Notes: generated from the letters alone by a model not told the origin. Positions 1 through 8,643 are shown, counted from the first letter of the stretch. The stretch: 64,000 nt of DNA from Chitinophaga sp. S165 (GCF_003182155.1 NZ_QGTG01000006.1:124001-188000); one strand, 5' to 3'. Numbers and translations: made by a program.

Positions 1-1
1 G

Positions 2-1273
2 CCAGGCGCCGGTTATCAATATGCTTTGGATGGAGGCGCCTGGACAACAGTGAATACGTTCGCTAACCTGCAACCAGGCGATTACAATGTTCAGGTGATG
101 AATGATAAGAATTGTGTCTCTGCTCCTGAGGCTATTACTGTGCCAGGACCCAGCCCTATTGGTCTGATCGTATCGCGGAAAGATATTACCTGTCATGGAG
201 AAAGTACCGGTTCCTTATCCTTAACAGCATTAGGAGGTACGGCGCCTTACCGGGTAACATGGAGTACCGGTTCAACAAACAACAAGATCATAAATCTACC
301 AGCTGGTGAGTATAGCGTAACAGTAACTGATCAACATGGATGCTCATCGTCTCTCAGTGTAACACTCAAAGAATTGTTCCCTGTATTTGTTGTCAATGAT
401 CCTATAAAGAAGGAAGGAGGTTTGCTCACTATTACAGGAGAAGCAATGCCTCGCGCTGATATACTGGTCACTTATCCTGATGGCAGCATTACCACTACAC
501 ATACAGACAGCAGAGGCAATTTCAGCACGCTATCGCCGGATGTAGTAAGTACAGGAACGATCATGATCACCGTAACAGATCCGAACACAAAAGGTACCTG
601 TACCAGATACATTAACTACAATAAAAATACTGTTGCTGATCTGTCTATCATTAAAACTATCACTATCGAAGACGCACCGACAATAGGAGATGAAGCGACG
701 TTCACTATCACTGTAAACAATAAAGGGCTGGACCATGCATCGCAGGTTATTGTAACAGATGATATTTCCAATATGCTGGAAGACATTGTTAACATTACAA
801 CTACCGATGGTAATACTACATTCAACTCACGCACACGGCAGGTAATATGGAATATCGATACCGTGTATGTAAACAAACCCGTACAGTTATCATTCACTAC
901 ACGTATCACCAAAGGAGGATTATTGGAGAATACAGCTGTTGTATCCGGACGGGAAACTGATCCTGATCAGAGTAACAACACGGCCTCTATCAAACCGGTA
1001 GAGATCTCTCCTGATCTCTATATTCCTAATGTGGTTACTGCCAATGGTGATGGAAAGAATGATTATTTCATAGTAAGAGGAATAGAACAGTATCCTGGTT
1101 CGGTGCTGGAAATATATAATCGCTGGGGCAACATGGTATACCATTCCGCCAACTATGATAATAAGTGGGGAGGCACTGGTCTCTCCGCCGGGATCTATTA
1201 TTATGTACTGAAGATTAATATGTCCCGTACAGTAAAAGTATACAAAGGATACATTGAACTGATCCAAAAATAA
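2..1273 (+). CDS. T9SS-exported SprB-like adhesin, C-terminal part (5' end outside window)
   Basis: The reading frame is open to the left edge, so only the C-terminal 420 or so residues are visible. They show SprB-type repeats (for example a repeat starting ITCHGESTGSLSL with the typical GGTAPYRVTWSTG core), then a DUF11-like domain (ADLSIIKTITIEDAPTIGDE onward, ending DPDQSNNTASI), then a C-terminal type B sorting domain of the gliding-motility kind (LYIPNVVTANGDGKNDYF ... EIYNRWGNMVYHS ... GIYYYVLKI). Known role of such proteins: large cell-surface adhesins exported by the type IX secretion system and attached or released by the C-terminal signal. The PorP/SprF gene starts 4 bp downstream, the usual adhesin-partner pair, so the two are almost certainly one operon. 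Family assignment is firm; the ligand is unknown. Confidence 0.9.
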   Translation, partial: PGAGYQYALDGGAWTTVNTFANLQPGDYNVQVMNDKNCVSAPEAITVPGPSPIGLIVSRKDITCHGESTGSLSLTALGGTAPYRVTWSTGSTNNKIINLPAGEYSVTVTDQHGCSSSLSVTLKELFPVFVVNDPIKKEGGLLTITGEAMPRADILVTYPDGSITTTHTDSRGNFSTLSPDVVSTGTIMITVTDPNTKGTCTRYINYNKNTVADLSIIKTITIEDAPTIGDEATFTITVNNKGLDHASQVIVTDDISNMLEDIVNITTTDGNTTFNSRTRQVIWNIDTVYVNKPVQLSFTTRITKGGLLENTAVVSGRETDPDQSNNTASIKPVEISPDLYIPNVVTANGDGKNDYFIVRGIEQYPGSVLEIYNRWGNMVYHSANYDNKWGGTGLSAGIYYYVLKINMSRTVKVYKGYIELIQK

Positions 1274-1277
1274 CGTT

Positions 1278-2270
1278 ATGAAAAGTGGTTGTTTACTATT
1301 CATATCCCTATTGCTGACCTGCACTGTGCAGGCGCAGCAGGACATACAGTTCAGTCAGTATGTTTTTAACGGGCTGAGTATAAATCCTGCATATGCAGGA
1401 TACAGGGAAGAGCTGTATTTACACAGTACTTACCGTCAGCAGTGGGCGGGTTTTCAGGGAGCGCCGCAAACAGGTACTATTGCACTGGATGGTGTAACTG
1501 ATGTATACACAAAGAGAGTAGGATTAGGCACACAGGTGACGTGGGACCGTCTAGGTCCGCAGGAGTCTATTTCACTTTACGGTTCCTATGCTTACCGCAT
1601 ACCTGTGGGAAATGACAATCGTCTATGCATCGGTCTTGGATTGGGGGCTACACAATACGCAGTAGATGGCAGTTCACGTAAGTATGTTGACGCAGACGAT
1701 CCTGCATTATACATTGGCAAACAAAGTACACTTGTACCGGACGCCCGCTTCGGCATCTATTATAATACTTACAGGACATTTATAGGTGTTTCTGTTATGG
1801 ATCTGTTCTCTGCATATACGGGAGGGAAGATCTATTTCGGGAACGGCACACTGTATTCAACATTACGTAAGTCGCGGCATATCTATCTTAGCGGAGGAAC
1901 TGTTATTTATCTTACTGATGATGTAAAACTGAAACCTTCGGTGATGATCAAAGAAGACCTGAAGGGGCCTACCAATATTGACCTCAATACATTTGTGCTG
2001 TTACAGGAGCGGGTGTGGCTGGGTGTATCATACAGAGCTGGTTTGAACCTTTGGGGAAAGCCTGCGCTGAACACATCTCTTGATCCCAGTACGGCTATCA
2101 GTGTGATGGCGGAAGTTTTTGTATCAGACAACATGCGGCTGGGGTACTCCTATGATCTTTCCACGAATGGGATTTCGCAGTATCAGCGGGGTTCGCATGA
2201 GTTATCGATAGGGATCCTGTTTCCTCATAATAGCAAGGTAGACAATACACGTTGTGCGAGATACTTCTGA
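1278..2270 (+). CDS. PorP/SprF family T9SS outer-membrane protein
   Basis: A 330-residue protein with a signal peptide ending near VQAQ (about residue 20) and the family opening QDIQFSQYVFNGLSINPAYAG, followed by the conserved YRQQW segment. The rest is alternating aromatic/glycine beta-strands and ends in a terminal-type strand (SHELSIGILF), as in 14-strand outer-membrane barrels. PorP/SprF proteins act with the type IX secretion system to secrete or anchor the partner adhesin encoded next to them. It follows the adhesin gene by 4 bp, so it is very likely cotranscribed and specific to that adhesin. Confidence 0.92.
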   Translation: MKSGCLLFISLLLTCTVQAQQDIQFSQYVFNGLSINPAYAGYREELYLHSTYRQQWAGFQGAPQTGTIALDGVTDVYTKRVGLGTQVTWDRLGPQESISLYGSYAYRIPVGNDNRLCIGLGLGATQYAVDGSSRKYVDADDPALYIGKQSTLVPDARFGIYYNTYRTFIGVSVMDLFSAYTGGKIYFGNGTLYSTLRKSRHIYLSGGTVIYLTDDVKLKPSVMIKEDLKGPTNIDLNTFVLLQERVWLGVSYRAGLNLWGKPALNTSLDPSTAISVMAEVFVSDNMRLGYSYDLSTNGISQYQRGSHELSIGILFPHNSKVDNTRCARYF

Positions 2271-2282
2271 TAGATAACCCTT

Positions 2283-2301
2283 GATTTGTCCTATAGAATC
2301 C
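2283..2301 (+). promoter_or_regulatory. Shared 19-bp motif, copy 1 (upstream of FAD oxidoreductase)
   Basis: GATTTGTCCTATAGAATCC lies 48 bp before the oxidoreductase start. A near-identical 19-mer (2 differences) occurs at 3927-3945 upstream of a small-RNA-like element. It looks like a shared regulatory site; the factor is unknown. Confidence 0.4.
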
Positions 2302-2348
2302 GTGCTTAGTGACATTCATGCATCATGCTTCGTCCGTAATTTTATTGG

Positions 2349-3263
2349 ATGAAGAATATACAGCAATTTGAAGTCGCCATTATAGGTGGCGCATCAGCCG
2401 GACTTTCTGCCGCATTGATACTCGGCCGTTCAGCACGCAAAACGGTGGTATTCGACACAGGAGAACCACGTAACAGGCCAGCGGCGCATGCACATAATGT
2501 ATTTACGAGAGATGGTGTATCTCCAATGGAGATCCTGGCTACTGCAAAGGAACAACTGAAGCCATATCCTTCTGTTGTTACTGTGCAGGAAAGGGTGCTC
2601 ACTGCTGCGAAAGAGGAAGGTGTTTTCAGGCTTGAAACAGCAGCGGGTGTCTATACTGCGCGGAAGGTCATTCTGGCCACCGGTGTAAAAGATATTTTAC
2701 CTGAGATCAAAGGCATCCAGGAATTATGGGGCAACAAAGTGATCCATTGTCCTTACTGCCATGGCTGGGAGGTGCGGAATACACCTGTCGGATTTATTGC
2801 CAATGATGAAATTGCTACCCACCAGATACCACTGCTTTACAATCTTAACAAGGACCTGACGATCTTTACGAACGGAAAAAGTGCATTTAGCGAAGAGCAG
2901 CATGAAAAATTCCGTAATAGGGGCATTGGATTCATAGAGACGCCTGTTACAGCCATTGAAGACGTTGCAGACGGAATCAACATTGTATTGGCAGATGGAT
3001 CGGTGCATCACAAATACGCAACCTATGTCAGACCAGTCCGTTTACAGTTCCATAACGAACTAGCCATCCAGTTGGGCTGTGAACTGGACGAAAGTGGCGC
3101 TATTAAGGTAGACGAGCTCCAACAGACTACCATTCCCGGCGTTCTTGCTATCGGGGACGTGGCGCATCCTATGATGCATCAGGTAATGGTGGCTGCTGCA
3201 GGCGGTTTGAGGGCAGGTGGTTTGTGTAATGCGCAGATCAGCGCAGAAGACTTTGAGAAATAG
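2349..3263 (+). CDS. Thioredoxin-reductase-like NAD(P)/FAD-dependent oxidoreductase
   Basis: The 304-residue product starts with a FAD-binding GGASAG motif (residues 13-18), has the LATGVKD segment near 109, a redox CPYC pair at Cys134/Cys137 followed by HGWE, and the C-terminal FAD motif LAIGDVAHP. This is the thioredoxin-reductase fold. The second Rossmann motif for NADPH (normally GxGxxA after the CxxC) is not evident: the stretch reads GFIANDEIATHQ, so the electron donor may differ or bind differently. A MarR gene starts 36 bp downstream on the same strand, and such oxidoreductase-MarR pairs are common in redox or electrophile responses. The true substrate cannot be told from sequence. 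Confidence 0.85.
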   Translation: MKNIQQFEVAIIGGASAGLSAALILGRSARKTVVFDTGEPRNRPAAHAHNVFTRDGVSPMEILATAKEQLKPYPSVVTVQERVLTAAKEEGVFRLETAAGVYTARKVILATGVKDILPEIKGIQELWGNKVIHCPYCHGWEVRNTPVGFIANDEIATHQIPLLYNLNKDLTIFTNGKSAFSEEQHEKFRNRGIGFIETPVTAIEDVADGINIVLADGSVHHKYATYVRPVRLQFHNELAIQLGCELDESGAIKVDELQQTTIPGVLAIGDVAHPMMHQVMVAAAGGLRAGGLCNAQISAEDFEK

Positions 3264-3295
3264 TTGTATATTTAACTATTAAATGCTTAACTTTG
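3264..3295 (+). promoter_or_regulatory. Bacteroidota promoter with MarR-type operator before marR
   Basis: TTG at 3264-3266 and TAACTTTG at 3288-3295 match the Bacteroidota -33/-7 pattern with a 21-bp spacer. Between them sit the palindrome TTTAACTATTAAA (3271-3283) and a degenerate copy (TATTAAATGCTTAACT, 3278-3293) of the perfect palindrome found after the gene at 3767-3782. This suggests repression by the MarR protein itself. The -7 element ends 5 bp before the GTG start, so the transcript is probably leaderless. Confidence 0.6.
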
Positions 3296-3299
3296 TCGG

Positions 3300-3749
3300 G
3301 TGAACTCACCAGATGACATTATACATATCAAGGCTTTAGGCGAAGCAGTATCGGTTGTAAGGGACGCTATGCGGCATTTTGTACAACGGAGGCTGAGAGA
3401 AGAGAATATAGATCTGACCTTTGAGATGTTGCAAGTGATCAGCACTTTGATGGAGCAGGGGGAGATCAACCAGCAGGAAATTGCCAATCTGCTTAACAAG
3501 GATAAGACGAGTATTACTTACCTGTTGGACAATCTAACTAAAAGAGGATTAGTGACGAGAATGGAAGATGCCGACGACAGGAGGAATAAAATTATACATA
3601 GGACGGAAGCTGGCCGGCAACTGACCGACCAGCTTACGCCTATCATACAGGAATTGCATGCAGCAGTCAGTAAAGGACTGTCTGCCGATGATCTTAAAAA
3701 TCTGACTGCATCATTACTGATCATTAAAAGCAATCTCAAAAACGAGTAG
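3300..3749 (+). CDS. MarR family transcriptional regulator
   Basis: A 149-residue protein with the MarR winged-helix layout: LTFEMLQVISTLMEQGEINQ (helices 1-2), QEIANLLNKDKTSITYLLDN (recognition helix), LTKRGLVTRMEDADDRRNKI (the wing with the signature DRR), then a C-terminal dimerisation helix. The start is GTG; no upstream ATG fits, and the promoter ends just before it. It probably controls its own transcription, perhaps the preceding oxidoreductase, and a downstream promoter, since related palindromes lie on both sides of the gene. The ligand is unknown; members of this family often sense oxidants or phenolic compounds. Confidence 0.9.
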   Translation: MNSPDDIIHIKALGEAVSVVRDAMRHFVQRRLREENIDLTFEMLQVISTLMEQGEINQQEIANLLNKDKTSITYLLDNLTKRGLVTRMEDADDRRNKIIHRTEAGRQLTDQLTPIIQELHAAVSKGLSADDLKNLTASLLIIKSNLKNE

Positions 3750-3756
3750 CTTTTTT

Positions 3757-3786
3757 TTGACCTAATAGTTAAATGTTTAACTAATA
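3757..3786 (+). promoter_or_regulatory. MarR-type operator in a putative promoter after marR
   Basis: AGTTAAATGTTTAACT (3767-3782) is a perfect 7-bp-arm inverted repeat, extending imperfectly to 3763-3786. TTG at 3757-3759 is followed 18 bp later by TAACTAAT (3778-3785), a weak -7. The operator sits between the two boxes, as it does upstream of marR. Transcription from here would run into the first small-RNA-like element. Confidence 0.5.
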
Positions 3787-3817
3787 AAGCAGTCAAGTAA
3801 AGTTCTTGTTACGCCGA

Positions 3818-3878
3818 GTAACAGTTGTAGGTTTAAACAGTACACCGGAGTAGTCTTATTTCGGTGTTTTTTGTTTTT
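3818..3878 (+). ncRNA. Small-RNA-like element, copy 1, ending in an intrinsic terminator
   Basis: A conserved 5' part (GTAACAGTTGTAGGTTTAA, from 3818) is followed by a hairpin at 3842-3867 (ACACCGGAGTA / TATTTCGGTGT) and a T tract to 3878. An almost identical element lies exactly 200 bp downstream. Two stem positions that are G-C in copy 2 are G-U pairs here, so the stem is preserved although the sequence changed; this favours a functional RNA. The 5' end is not known and may reach back to about 3790. It could instead be only a repeated terminator. Confidence 0.5.
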
Positions 3879-3926
3879 ACAAGGTGTTGAGATAGGTGTA
3901 AATGAACCGGTTTATAGAAAAACCGC

Positions 3927-3945
3927 GATTTGTCCAATAAAATCC
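3927..3945 (+). promoter_or_regulatory. Shared 19-bp motif, copy 2
   Basis: GATTTGTCCAATAAAATCC differs at 2 positions from the motif at 2283-2301. It lies 35 bp before the TACTTTTG box (3981-3988) that could drive the second small-RNA-like element. Confidence 0.4.
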
Positions 3946-3980
3946 AGATTTCGTACAGCGGCTATCTAAGATTGCTCGCT

Positions 3981-3988
3981 TACTTTTG
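3981..3988 (+). promoter_or_regulatory. Putative -7 box for the second small-RNA-like element
   Basis: TACTTTTG matches TAnnTTTG. A start site about 7 bp downstream would give an RNA of roughly 75-80 nt ending at the terminator near 4075. No clear -33 TTG is present at the usual distance. Confidence 0.4.
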
Positions 3989-4017
3989 TATCAGAAAAAT
4001 ATTTGATTACAGATAAT

Positions 4018-4075
4018 GTAACAGTTGTAGGTTTAAGCAGCACACCGGAATATTCCTATTCCGGTGTTTTTATTT
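4018..4075 (+). ncRNA. Small-RNA-like element, copy 2, ending in an intrinsic terminator
   Basis: It repeats copy 1 (GTAACAGTTGTAGGTTTAA from 4018), followed by a perfect 11-bp stem at 4042-4067 (ACACCGGAATA / TATTCCGGTGT, loop TTCC) and a T-rich tail that runs into the last codons of the convergent phosphoketolase gene. The hairpin could terminate transcription from the left. The conserved single-stranded 5' part beyond the hairpin is not needed for termination and argues for an RNA product. No Rfam family was recognised by eye. Confidence 0.5.
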
Positions 4076-6441
4076 TATACAGCATCTTCCCATTTCCAGT
4101 TTTTAATATCCGGCATATCTTCCAGGCATTCCCTGATGTAGATACTGTGCATACGTAGTTTATCTTCAAAATGATTGATCACGATATCACTGCCTTCCAG
4201 TGTTCTTTCCGTCCTTTGTATGGCTGCAATAGCAAGATGGAAGCGGCTTATTTTGTTAAGTACTACCATGTCGAACGGTGTGGTGGTCGTACCTTCTTCT
4301 ATAAATCCCCTTACATGGAACCTGGCAGGATCGGGACGGCCGTGTACGAGGTCGTGGATGATCCTTACATAACCATGGAAGGCAAATATTACAGGTGCGT
4401 CATCGGTGAATAGTTGTGTGAAAAGTGAAGCCTCCATACCATGAGGATGGTATTCCTTTGGCGAAAGCGACATCAGGTCCACGATATTCACAACCCTCAC
4501 TTTTAAGTCGGGAAAATGTTTGCGAAGTAACCATGCAGCCGCTACTGTTTCAAGGGTTGGTACGTCGCCCGCACATGCGAGCACTACATCAGGTTTTTCA
4601 TTGTTGTCATTACCCGCCCAATCCCAGACAGATGCTCCCTGCGTGCAATGTTCTACCGCCTGGGCGATGTTCAGCCATTGCAATGCCGGTTGTTTGCCCG
4701 CTACCACGAGGTTCACATAGTTCTTGCTTTTCAGGCAATGGTCCATTACAGATAACAGGCAATTTGCGTCAGGTGGTAAATAAATACGGACCACTTCGCT
4801 TTTCTTATTTACGACGGTATCAATGAAACCTGGTCCCTGATGACTGTAGCCATTATGGTCCTGCCGCCAGCTATGGGAAGTGAGCAGGTAGTTGAGGGAT
4901 GGCAGATCTTTCCTCCATGGGATTTCGAGGCATGTTTTAAGCCATTTCGCGTGCTGGTTGAACATTGAGTCCACAATGGTAACAAAAGCCTCATAACAGG
5001 GAAATATGCCATGTCTGCCGGTAAGCAGGTAACCTTCCAGCCATCCCTGGCAGAGGTGTTCACTAAGTACTTCCATAACCCTGCCGTCGGGCGAAAGGTT
5101 TTCATCACCATCCAGCAAGGGTTCCATAAAACAGCGGTCAGTCACTTCGAATACAGCATTCAGCCTGTTAGAACTGGTTTCATCGGGACAGAACAAGCGG
5201 AAATTCCGGCTGTCGGCATTCAGTTTAAAAATGTCTCTGAGCATCTTACCCAATTCTCTGGTACTTTCTGCAATGGTCACTCCCGGTTTGGTAACTTCTA
5301 CTGCATATAAAGTAAAATCAGGCACTGCGAGATGCTGAAATGTCTGACCTCCGTTGGCGCATGGAATTGCGCCCATACGTTTATCGCCGGTAGGGGCCAG
5401 TTGTGCCAGGGAAGGCAGCAGACTACCATTTTCAGTAAAGTGTTTTTCCGGTTTATAGCTGCGCAGCCATTGTTCCAGTAAGGCCAGCTGGTCCTGGTCT
5501 TCTTTTACATCCGCCAGCGGGACCTGGTGTGAGCGGAATGTGCCTTCAATACGTTTTCCTTTCCACATAACCGGACCTGTCCAGCCTTTAGGTGAGCGAA
5601 GTACGATCATCGGCCATAAAATAGCGCCTTCATATTTCCTGTTATTTCTGGCATTGTCCTGTATCTCCCTGATCTGTTCATAGGCAGTGTCCAGGGCAGC
5701 AGCCATTTCCTCATGTATGTTTATCGGATCTTCTGCTTTTACAAACAAGGGAACATAACCCTGACCGTTGAAGAGGGCAGCCAATGAAGCATCAGACATA
5801 CGTCCCATCACTGTTGGTCCCGATATCTTGTACCCGTTCAGATGTAAGATGGGCAATACGGCGCCATCGTGTGCCGGGTTGATAAAACAGTTAAGTTTCC
5901 AGCTGCCTGCCAGCGGACCTGTTTCCGCTTCTCCATCACCGACCACACAAGCTGCAATCAGTTCGGGATTGTCTAATACTGCACCTGCGGCATGGGCGAG
6001 TGAATAACCTAGTTCTCCGCCCTCATGGATGGAGCCTGGCGTATGAGCGCTGACATGGCTGGGAATACCGCCGGGTGTGGAGAACTGGCGGAGAAAGTGC
6101 ATCATACCTTTCTCATCCTGCGTAATGTCTGGATAAGTCTCCGTATAGGAACCTTCGAGATAAGTGTTGGCCAATACGGCCGGAGCACCATGTCCGGGGC
6201 CGCATACAAATAGTATGTCGGCATCCGTATCCCTGATCAGGCGGTTTAGATGCACATAGATGAAATTGAGGCCCGGAGAGGTACCCCAGTGACCCAGCAG
6301 GCGAGGTTTAATATGATCGGGTGTTAACGGCTCTTTCAGCAGCGGATTGGCCTGTAAATAGATCTGGGCAGCAGCGAGGTAGTTAGCGGCTTCCCAATAG
6401 GCGTGTATGTTTTTTATTTGTTCCTGTGTGAGTGTCGTCAT
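4075..6441 (-). CDS. xfp: Phosphoketolase (xylulose-5-phosphate/fructose-6-phosphate type)
   Basis: At 788 residues it has the normal family length. Visible motifs: GHWGTSPG (50-57), GPGHG (81-85), the thiamine-diphosphate motif [17 protein letters not shown] (from 168), and the C-terminal [14 protein letters not shown] region. Phosphoketolase splits xylulose 5-phosphate (and often fructose 6-phosphate) with phosphate to acetyl phosphate plus glyceraldehyde 3-phosphate or erythrose 4-phosphate, in the cytoplasm. The gene follows acetate kinase by 10 bp on the same strand, so its product can be turned directly into acetate and ATP. Whether it prefers the pentose or the hexose phosphate cannot be read here. 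Confidence 0.95.
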   Translation of the reverse strand: MTTLTQEQIKNIHAYWEAANYLAAAQIYLQANPLLKEPLTPDHIKPRLLGHWGTSPGLNFIYVHLNRLIRDTDADILFVCGPGHGAPAVLANTYLEGSYTETYPDITQDEKGMMHFLRQFSTPGGIPSHVSAHTPGSIHEGGELGYSLAHAAGAVLDNPELIAACVVGDGEAETGPLAGSWKLNCFINPAHDGAVLPILHLNGYKISGPTVMGRMSDASLAALFNGQGYVPLFVKAEDPINIHEEMAAALDTAYEQIREIQDNARNNRKYEGAILWPMIVLRSPKGWTGPVMWKGKRIEGTFRSHQVPLADVKEDQDQLALLEQWLRSYKPEKHFTENGSLLPSLAQLAPTGDKRMGAIPCANGGQTFQHLAVPDFTLYAVEVTKPGVTIAESTRELGKMLRDIFKLNADSRNFRLFCPDETSSNRLNAVFEVTDRCFMEPLLDGDENLSPDGRVMEVLSEHLCQGWLEGYLLTGRHGIFPCYEAFVTIVDSMFNQHAKWLKTCLEIPWRKDLPSLNYLLTSHSWRQDHNGYSHQGPGFIDTVVNKKSEVVRIYLPPDANCLLSVMDHCLKSKNYVNLVVAGKQPALQWLNIAQAVEHCTQGASVWDWAGNDNNEKPDVVLACAGDVPTLETVAAAWLLRKHFPDLKVRVVNIVDLMSLSPKEYHPHGMEASLFTQLFTDDAPVIFAFHGYVRIIHDLVHGRPDPARFHVRGFIEEGTTTTPFDMVVLNKISRFHLAIAAIQRTERTLEGSDIVINHFEDKLRMHSIYIRECLEDMPDIKNWKWEDAV

Positions 6442-6451
6442 GTTGTGTGGT

Positions 6452-7636
6452 TTAATGTGACTGCAGACATTGCTGCGTATGTTGGGCGATGATAAGTTCT
6501 TCGTTGGTCGCCATTACGCGAACGGTGACCCTGCTGCCGGAAGGAGAGATGATATCGTCATTATTGTTATTCAGCGAGGCTTGTATGCTGATGCCCAGGT
6601 ATTCAAGACCCTCACATATGCGTTCTCTTATAACAGGTGCATGGAGCCCGATACCGCCAGTAAAAATCAAAGTATCTATACCACCTGCCGCTGCCGTTAA
6701 TGCACCGATGTATTTCTTTGCCTGATAGCAGAACAATTGTATCGCTTCAGCAGCTTTATGGTCGGTGGATTCCTGTTCAAGCAGTGTCTGTATATCTGAT
6801 GCACTTCCGGAAATACCTTTCAAACCTGATTGTTTGTTGAGTAATTCATTCAATGCTCTTTCACTGATGAAATGTTTTTCTTTCAGTAAGTAGAGGATCA
6901 CTCCGGGATCAAGATCACCTGATCGGGTACTCATGACCAGTCCGCCGGTGGGCGTCAGTCCCATAGTCGTATCCAGGCTTTTACCGTTTCGTATAACGGC
7001 CATACTGGCTCCGTTGCCAAGATGAGCAATAACGATCTTACCGCTTGCTTCCTGTGGTGCGAATTGCTGTAGTTGTTGAAAAATGTACTCATACGAAAGG
7101 CCATGAAACCCATATCTGATTACCCCGTCATCCCAGAGATGCCGCGGAATGGCGAAGTATCTGGCGGTGAACGGCATATCTTTATGAAAAGCTGTATCGA
7201 AACAAGCTACTTGCGGAATACCAGGATAGGCTGTTTCAAAGGCCCTGATCGCAGTTATTTCTGCAGGTAAATGACCGGGTGCTAATGGGATCAATGTTTC
7301 GAAAGTCTGCAGCAGTTCCGGTGTGATCAGTTCAGGCATAAAATGCGCTGCACCACCCTGAACAATTCTATGTCCGATCACATCAATTGTATAAGGGCTG
7401 AAACTATCCTTCAGCAATTGTATTAATAGCTGGATGGCTGCATCAAGGCCGGCTACCGGTTGTGTAACACGTTCCTCATGGCCCATAGGGTCGATCAGGC
7501 GGATACTGCTTTCTCCACCAATATCCTGAACGCTGCCTTTACTGATCAGCTCAACAGATGACATGTCGAAAAGCGCAAATTTAAGACTGGAAGAGCCACA
7601 ATTGATCGTTAGAATAACGGGTGTTTGATTGTCCAT
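6452..7636 (-). CDS. ackA: Acetate kinase
   Basis: The 394-residue protein carries the acetokinase signatures: [17 protein letters not shown] at the N-terminus, [38 protein letters not shown] and IFTGGIG. It converts acetyl phosphate and ADP to acetate and ATP. The conserved GHRVVHGG segment reads GHRIVQGG, with Gln for the usual His, while the arginine is kept. It is the first gene of a two-gene operon with xfp, supplying acetyl phosphate from the phosphoketolase to substrate-level phosphorylation. No phosphotransacetylase gene is present in this operon. Confidence 0.95.
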   Translation of the reverse strand: MDNQTPVILTINCGSSSLKFALFDMSSVELISKGSVQDIGGESSIRLIDPMGHEERVTQPVAGLDAAIQLLIQLLKDSFSPYTIDVIGHRIVQGGAAHFMPELITPELLQTFETLIPLAPGHLPAEITAIRAFETAYPGIPQVACFDTAFHKDMPFTARYFAIPRHLWDDGVIRYGFHGLSYEYIFQQLQQFAPQEASGKIVIAHLGNGASMAVIRNGKSLDTTMGLTPTGGLVMSTRSGDLDPGVILYLLKEKHFISERALNELLNKQSGLKGISGSASDIQTLLEQESTDHKAAEAIQLFCYQAKKYIGALTAAAGGIDTLIFTGGIGLHAPVIRERICEGLEYLGISIQASLNNNNDDIISPSGSRVTVRVMATNEELIIAQHTQQCLQSH

Positions 7637-7694
7637 ATCAGTAGCGTTTGTTCTGGCATAAAATTTTAACAGGTAGTATATCTAAATCAATTGT

Positions 7695-8309
7695 ATGCCA
7701 GATCATATATCAGCACCGTTTATCCCGGTGCAGTACACAGGAGAGGAAACGGAAACGTCCGCGGAAAGGCAGGCCGGCAATGAACAGGCTGCTGTTGCAA
7801 TTTTTGAGCGTGCTGTCACCAGGCTGCAGAATATTAACGAATGGGGAAAATTATGTGGAGCTTTATCTTCAGAATTCCAATTGGTGGATAAATTAGGGGA
7901 AGAAGTACCAGATCCTGCCAGCGCCGGATTATACATTCGTATAGATATACCTGGTCCGGGTAACAGTGTTGGCAAGGGGTACGATTGGGTGTTGATAGAA
8001 CAGATAGAAGAAGTGAAGCTGAATGACAGCCAGCAGGTATTTTTTTTGAGAGCGAGACCGTCAGGACATCCTCAGCAGAAACATGCAGGTACTGCACACT
8101 TCCTGCGGGAAGAGGCTACCAGTTCATTCGTGATCACCAGAGATGAAGATGTGATCACGGCTACTGTATATGGAAGGAATGAAGTGCCTAATACGGAGGC
8201 GAACGATACGGTGGACAAGATCCGTAATGCAGTAATAGGCGCCGGCGGGGCAATAGGTATCTCAAAGTTGCAATGGAAGGCGCTGGTAAAAGCGCTACTG
8301 GAAGACTAA
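7695..8309 (+). CDS. Conserved hypothetical protein
   Basis: A 204-residue soluble protein with no signal peptide and no transmembrane segment, transcribed divergently from ackA with 58 bp between. The middle (RIDIPGPGNSVGKGYDWVLIEQIEE) and the end (ATVYGRNEVPNTEANDTVDK) look globular and well composed, and codon use matches the neighbours, so it is probably a real gene. I do not recognise a family and assign no function. It starts at an ATG; the divergent spacing suggests a shared control region with the ackA-xfp operon. Confidence 0.75.
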   Translation: MPDHISAPFIPVQYTGEETETSAERQAGNEQAAVAIFERAVTRLQNINEWGKLCGALSSEFQLVDKLGEEVPDPASAGLYIRIDIPGPGNSVGKGYDWVLIEQIEEVKLNDSQQVFFLRARPSGHPQQKHAGTAHFLREEATSSFVITRDEDVITATVYGRNEVPNTEANDTVDKIRNAVIGAGGAIGISKLQWKALVKALLED

Positions 8310-8460
8310 CCTCATTAATGCCATTTTAGGCCAACATCCGGTCCAGAACGTTCGTATAGTATCATTACTTATAGTGAAATAGACTTGTTATCAAAGGTAT
8401 ACATAACTAAGTTATTGTAGTGTCTTTGTAAAGGCGCTACTATAGCGCTTTGACAGAGAT

Positions 8461-8562
8461 AACCCGTATATAACCCGTATATAACCCCTATATAAGCCGT
8501 ATATAACCCATATCTAAAAGATACGGGTTATATACGGCTTATATAGGGGTTATATACAGGTT
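8461..8562. repeat. Large palindrome built of 11-bp units (4+4, plus one extra unit)
   Basis: Five 11-bp units run left to right (AACCCGTATAT twice, AACCCCTATAT, AAGCCGTATAT, AACCCATATCT; 8461-8515). After an AAA spacer come four units in inverted order (8519-8562). The inner four and four units form a 44-bp inverted repeat with 2 mismatches, one of them a G-U in RNA. The 11-bp period equals about one helical turn. Function unknown. A second element of the same design but different sequence lies at 50001-50090. Confidence 0.85.
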
Positions 8563-8643
8563 ACTGTAAAAATAAGGGTTATATCTGGCGGACTTACGAA
8601 CCCTTATCAGGCCTCCTGGTAAGCATAGCTTCTTGTATTAAAA

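Larger units (their letters stand above)
3750..4074. other. Gene-free 325-bp stretch with tandem regulatory elements
   Basis: No credible protein gene lies between marR and the convergent phosphoketolase gene. The stretch holds the MarR-type operator, both small-RNA-like elements, the shared 19-bp motif, and a short inverted repeat (CGGTTT / AAACCG) at about 3908-3925. Confidence 0.6.

Noticed and set aside
8430-8451. Terminator for the 7695-8309 gene
   Set aside because: The stem is short and no T tract follows; the stronger terminator is at 8644-8677.
8461-8562. CRISPR array
   Set aside because: Units are 11 bp without spacers and are arranged as an inverted repeat; no cas genes are near.
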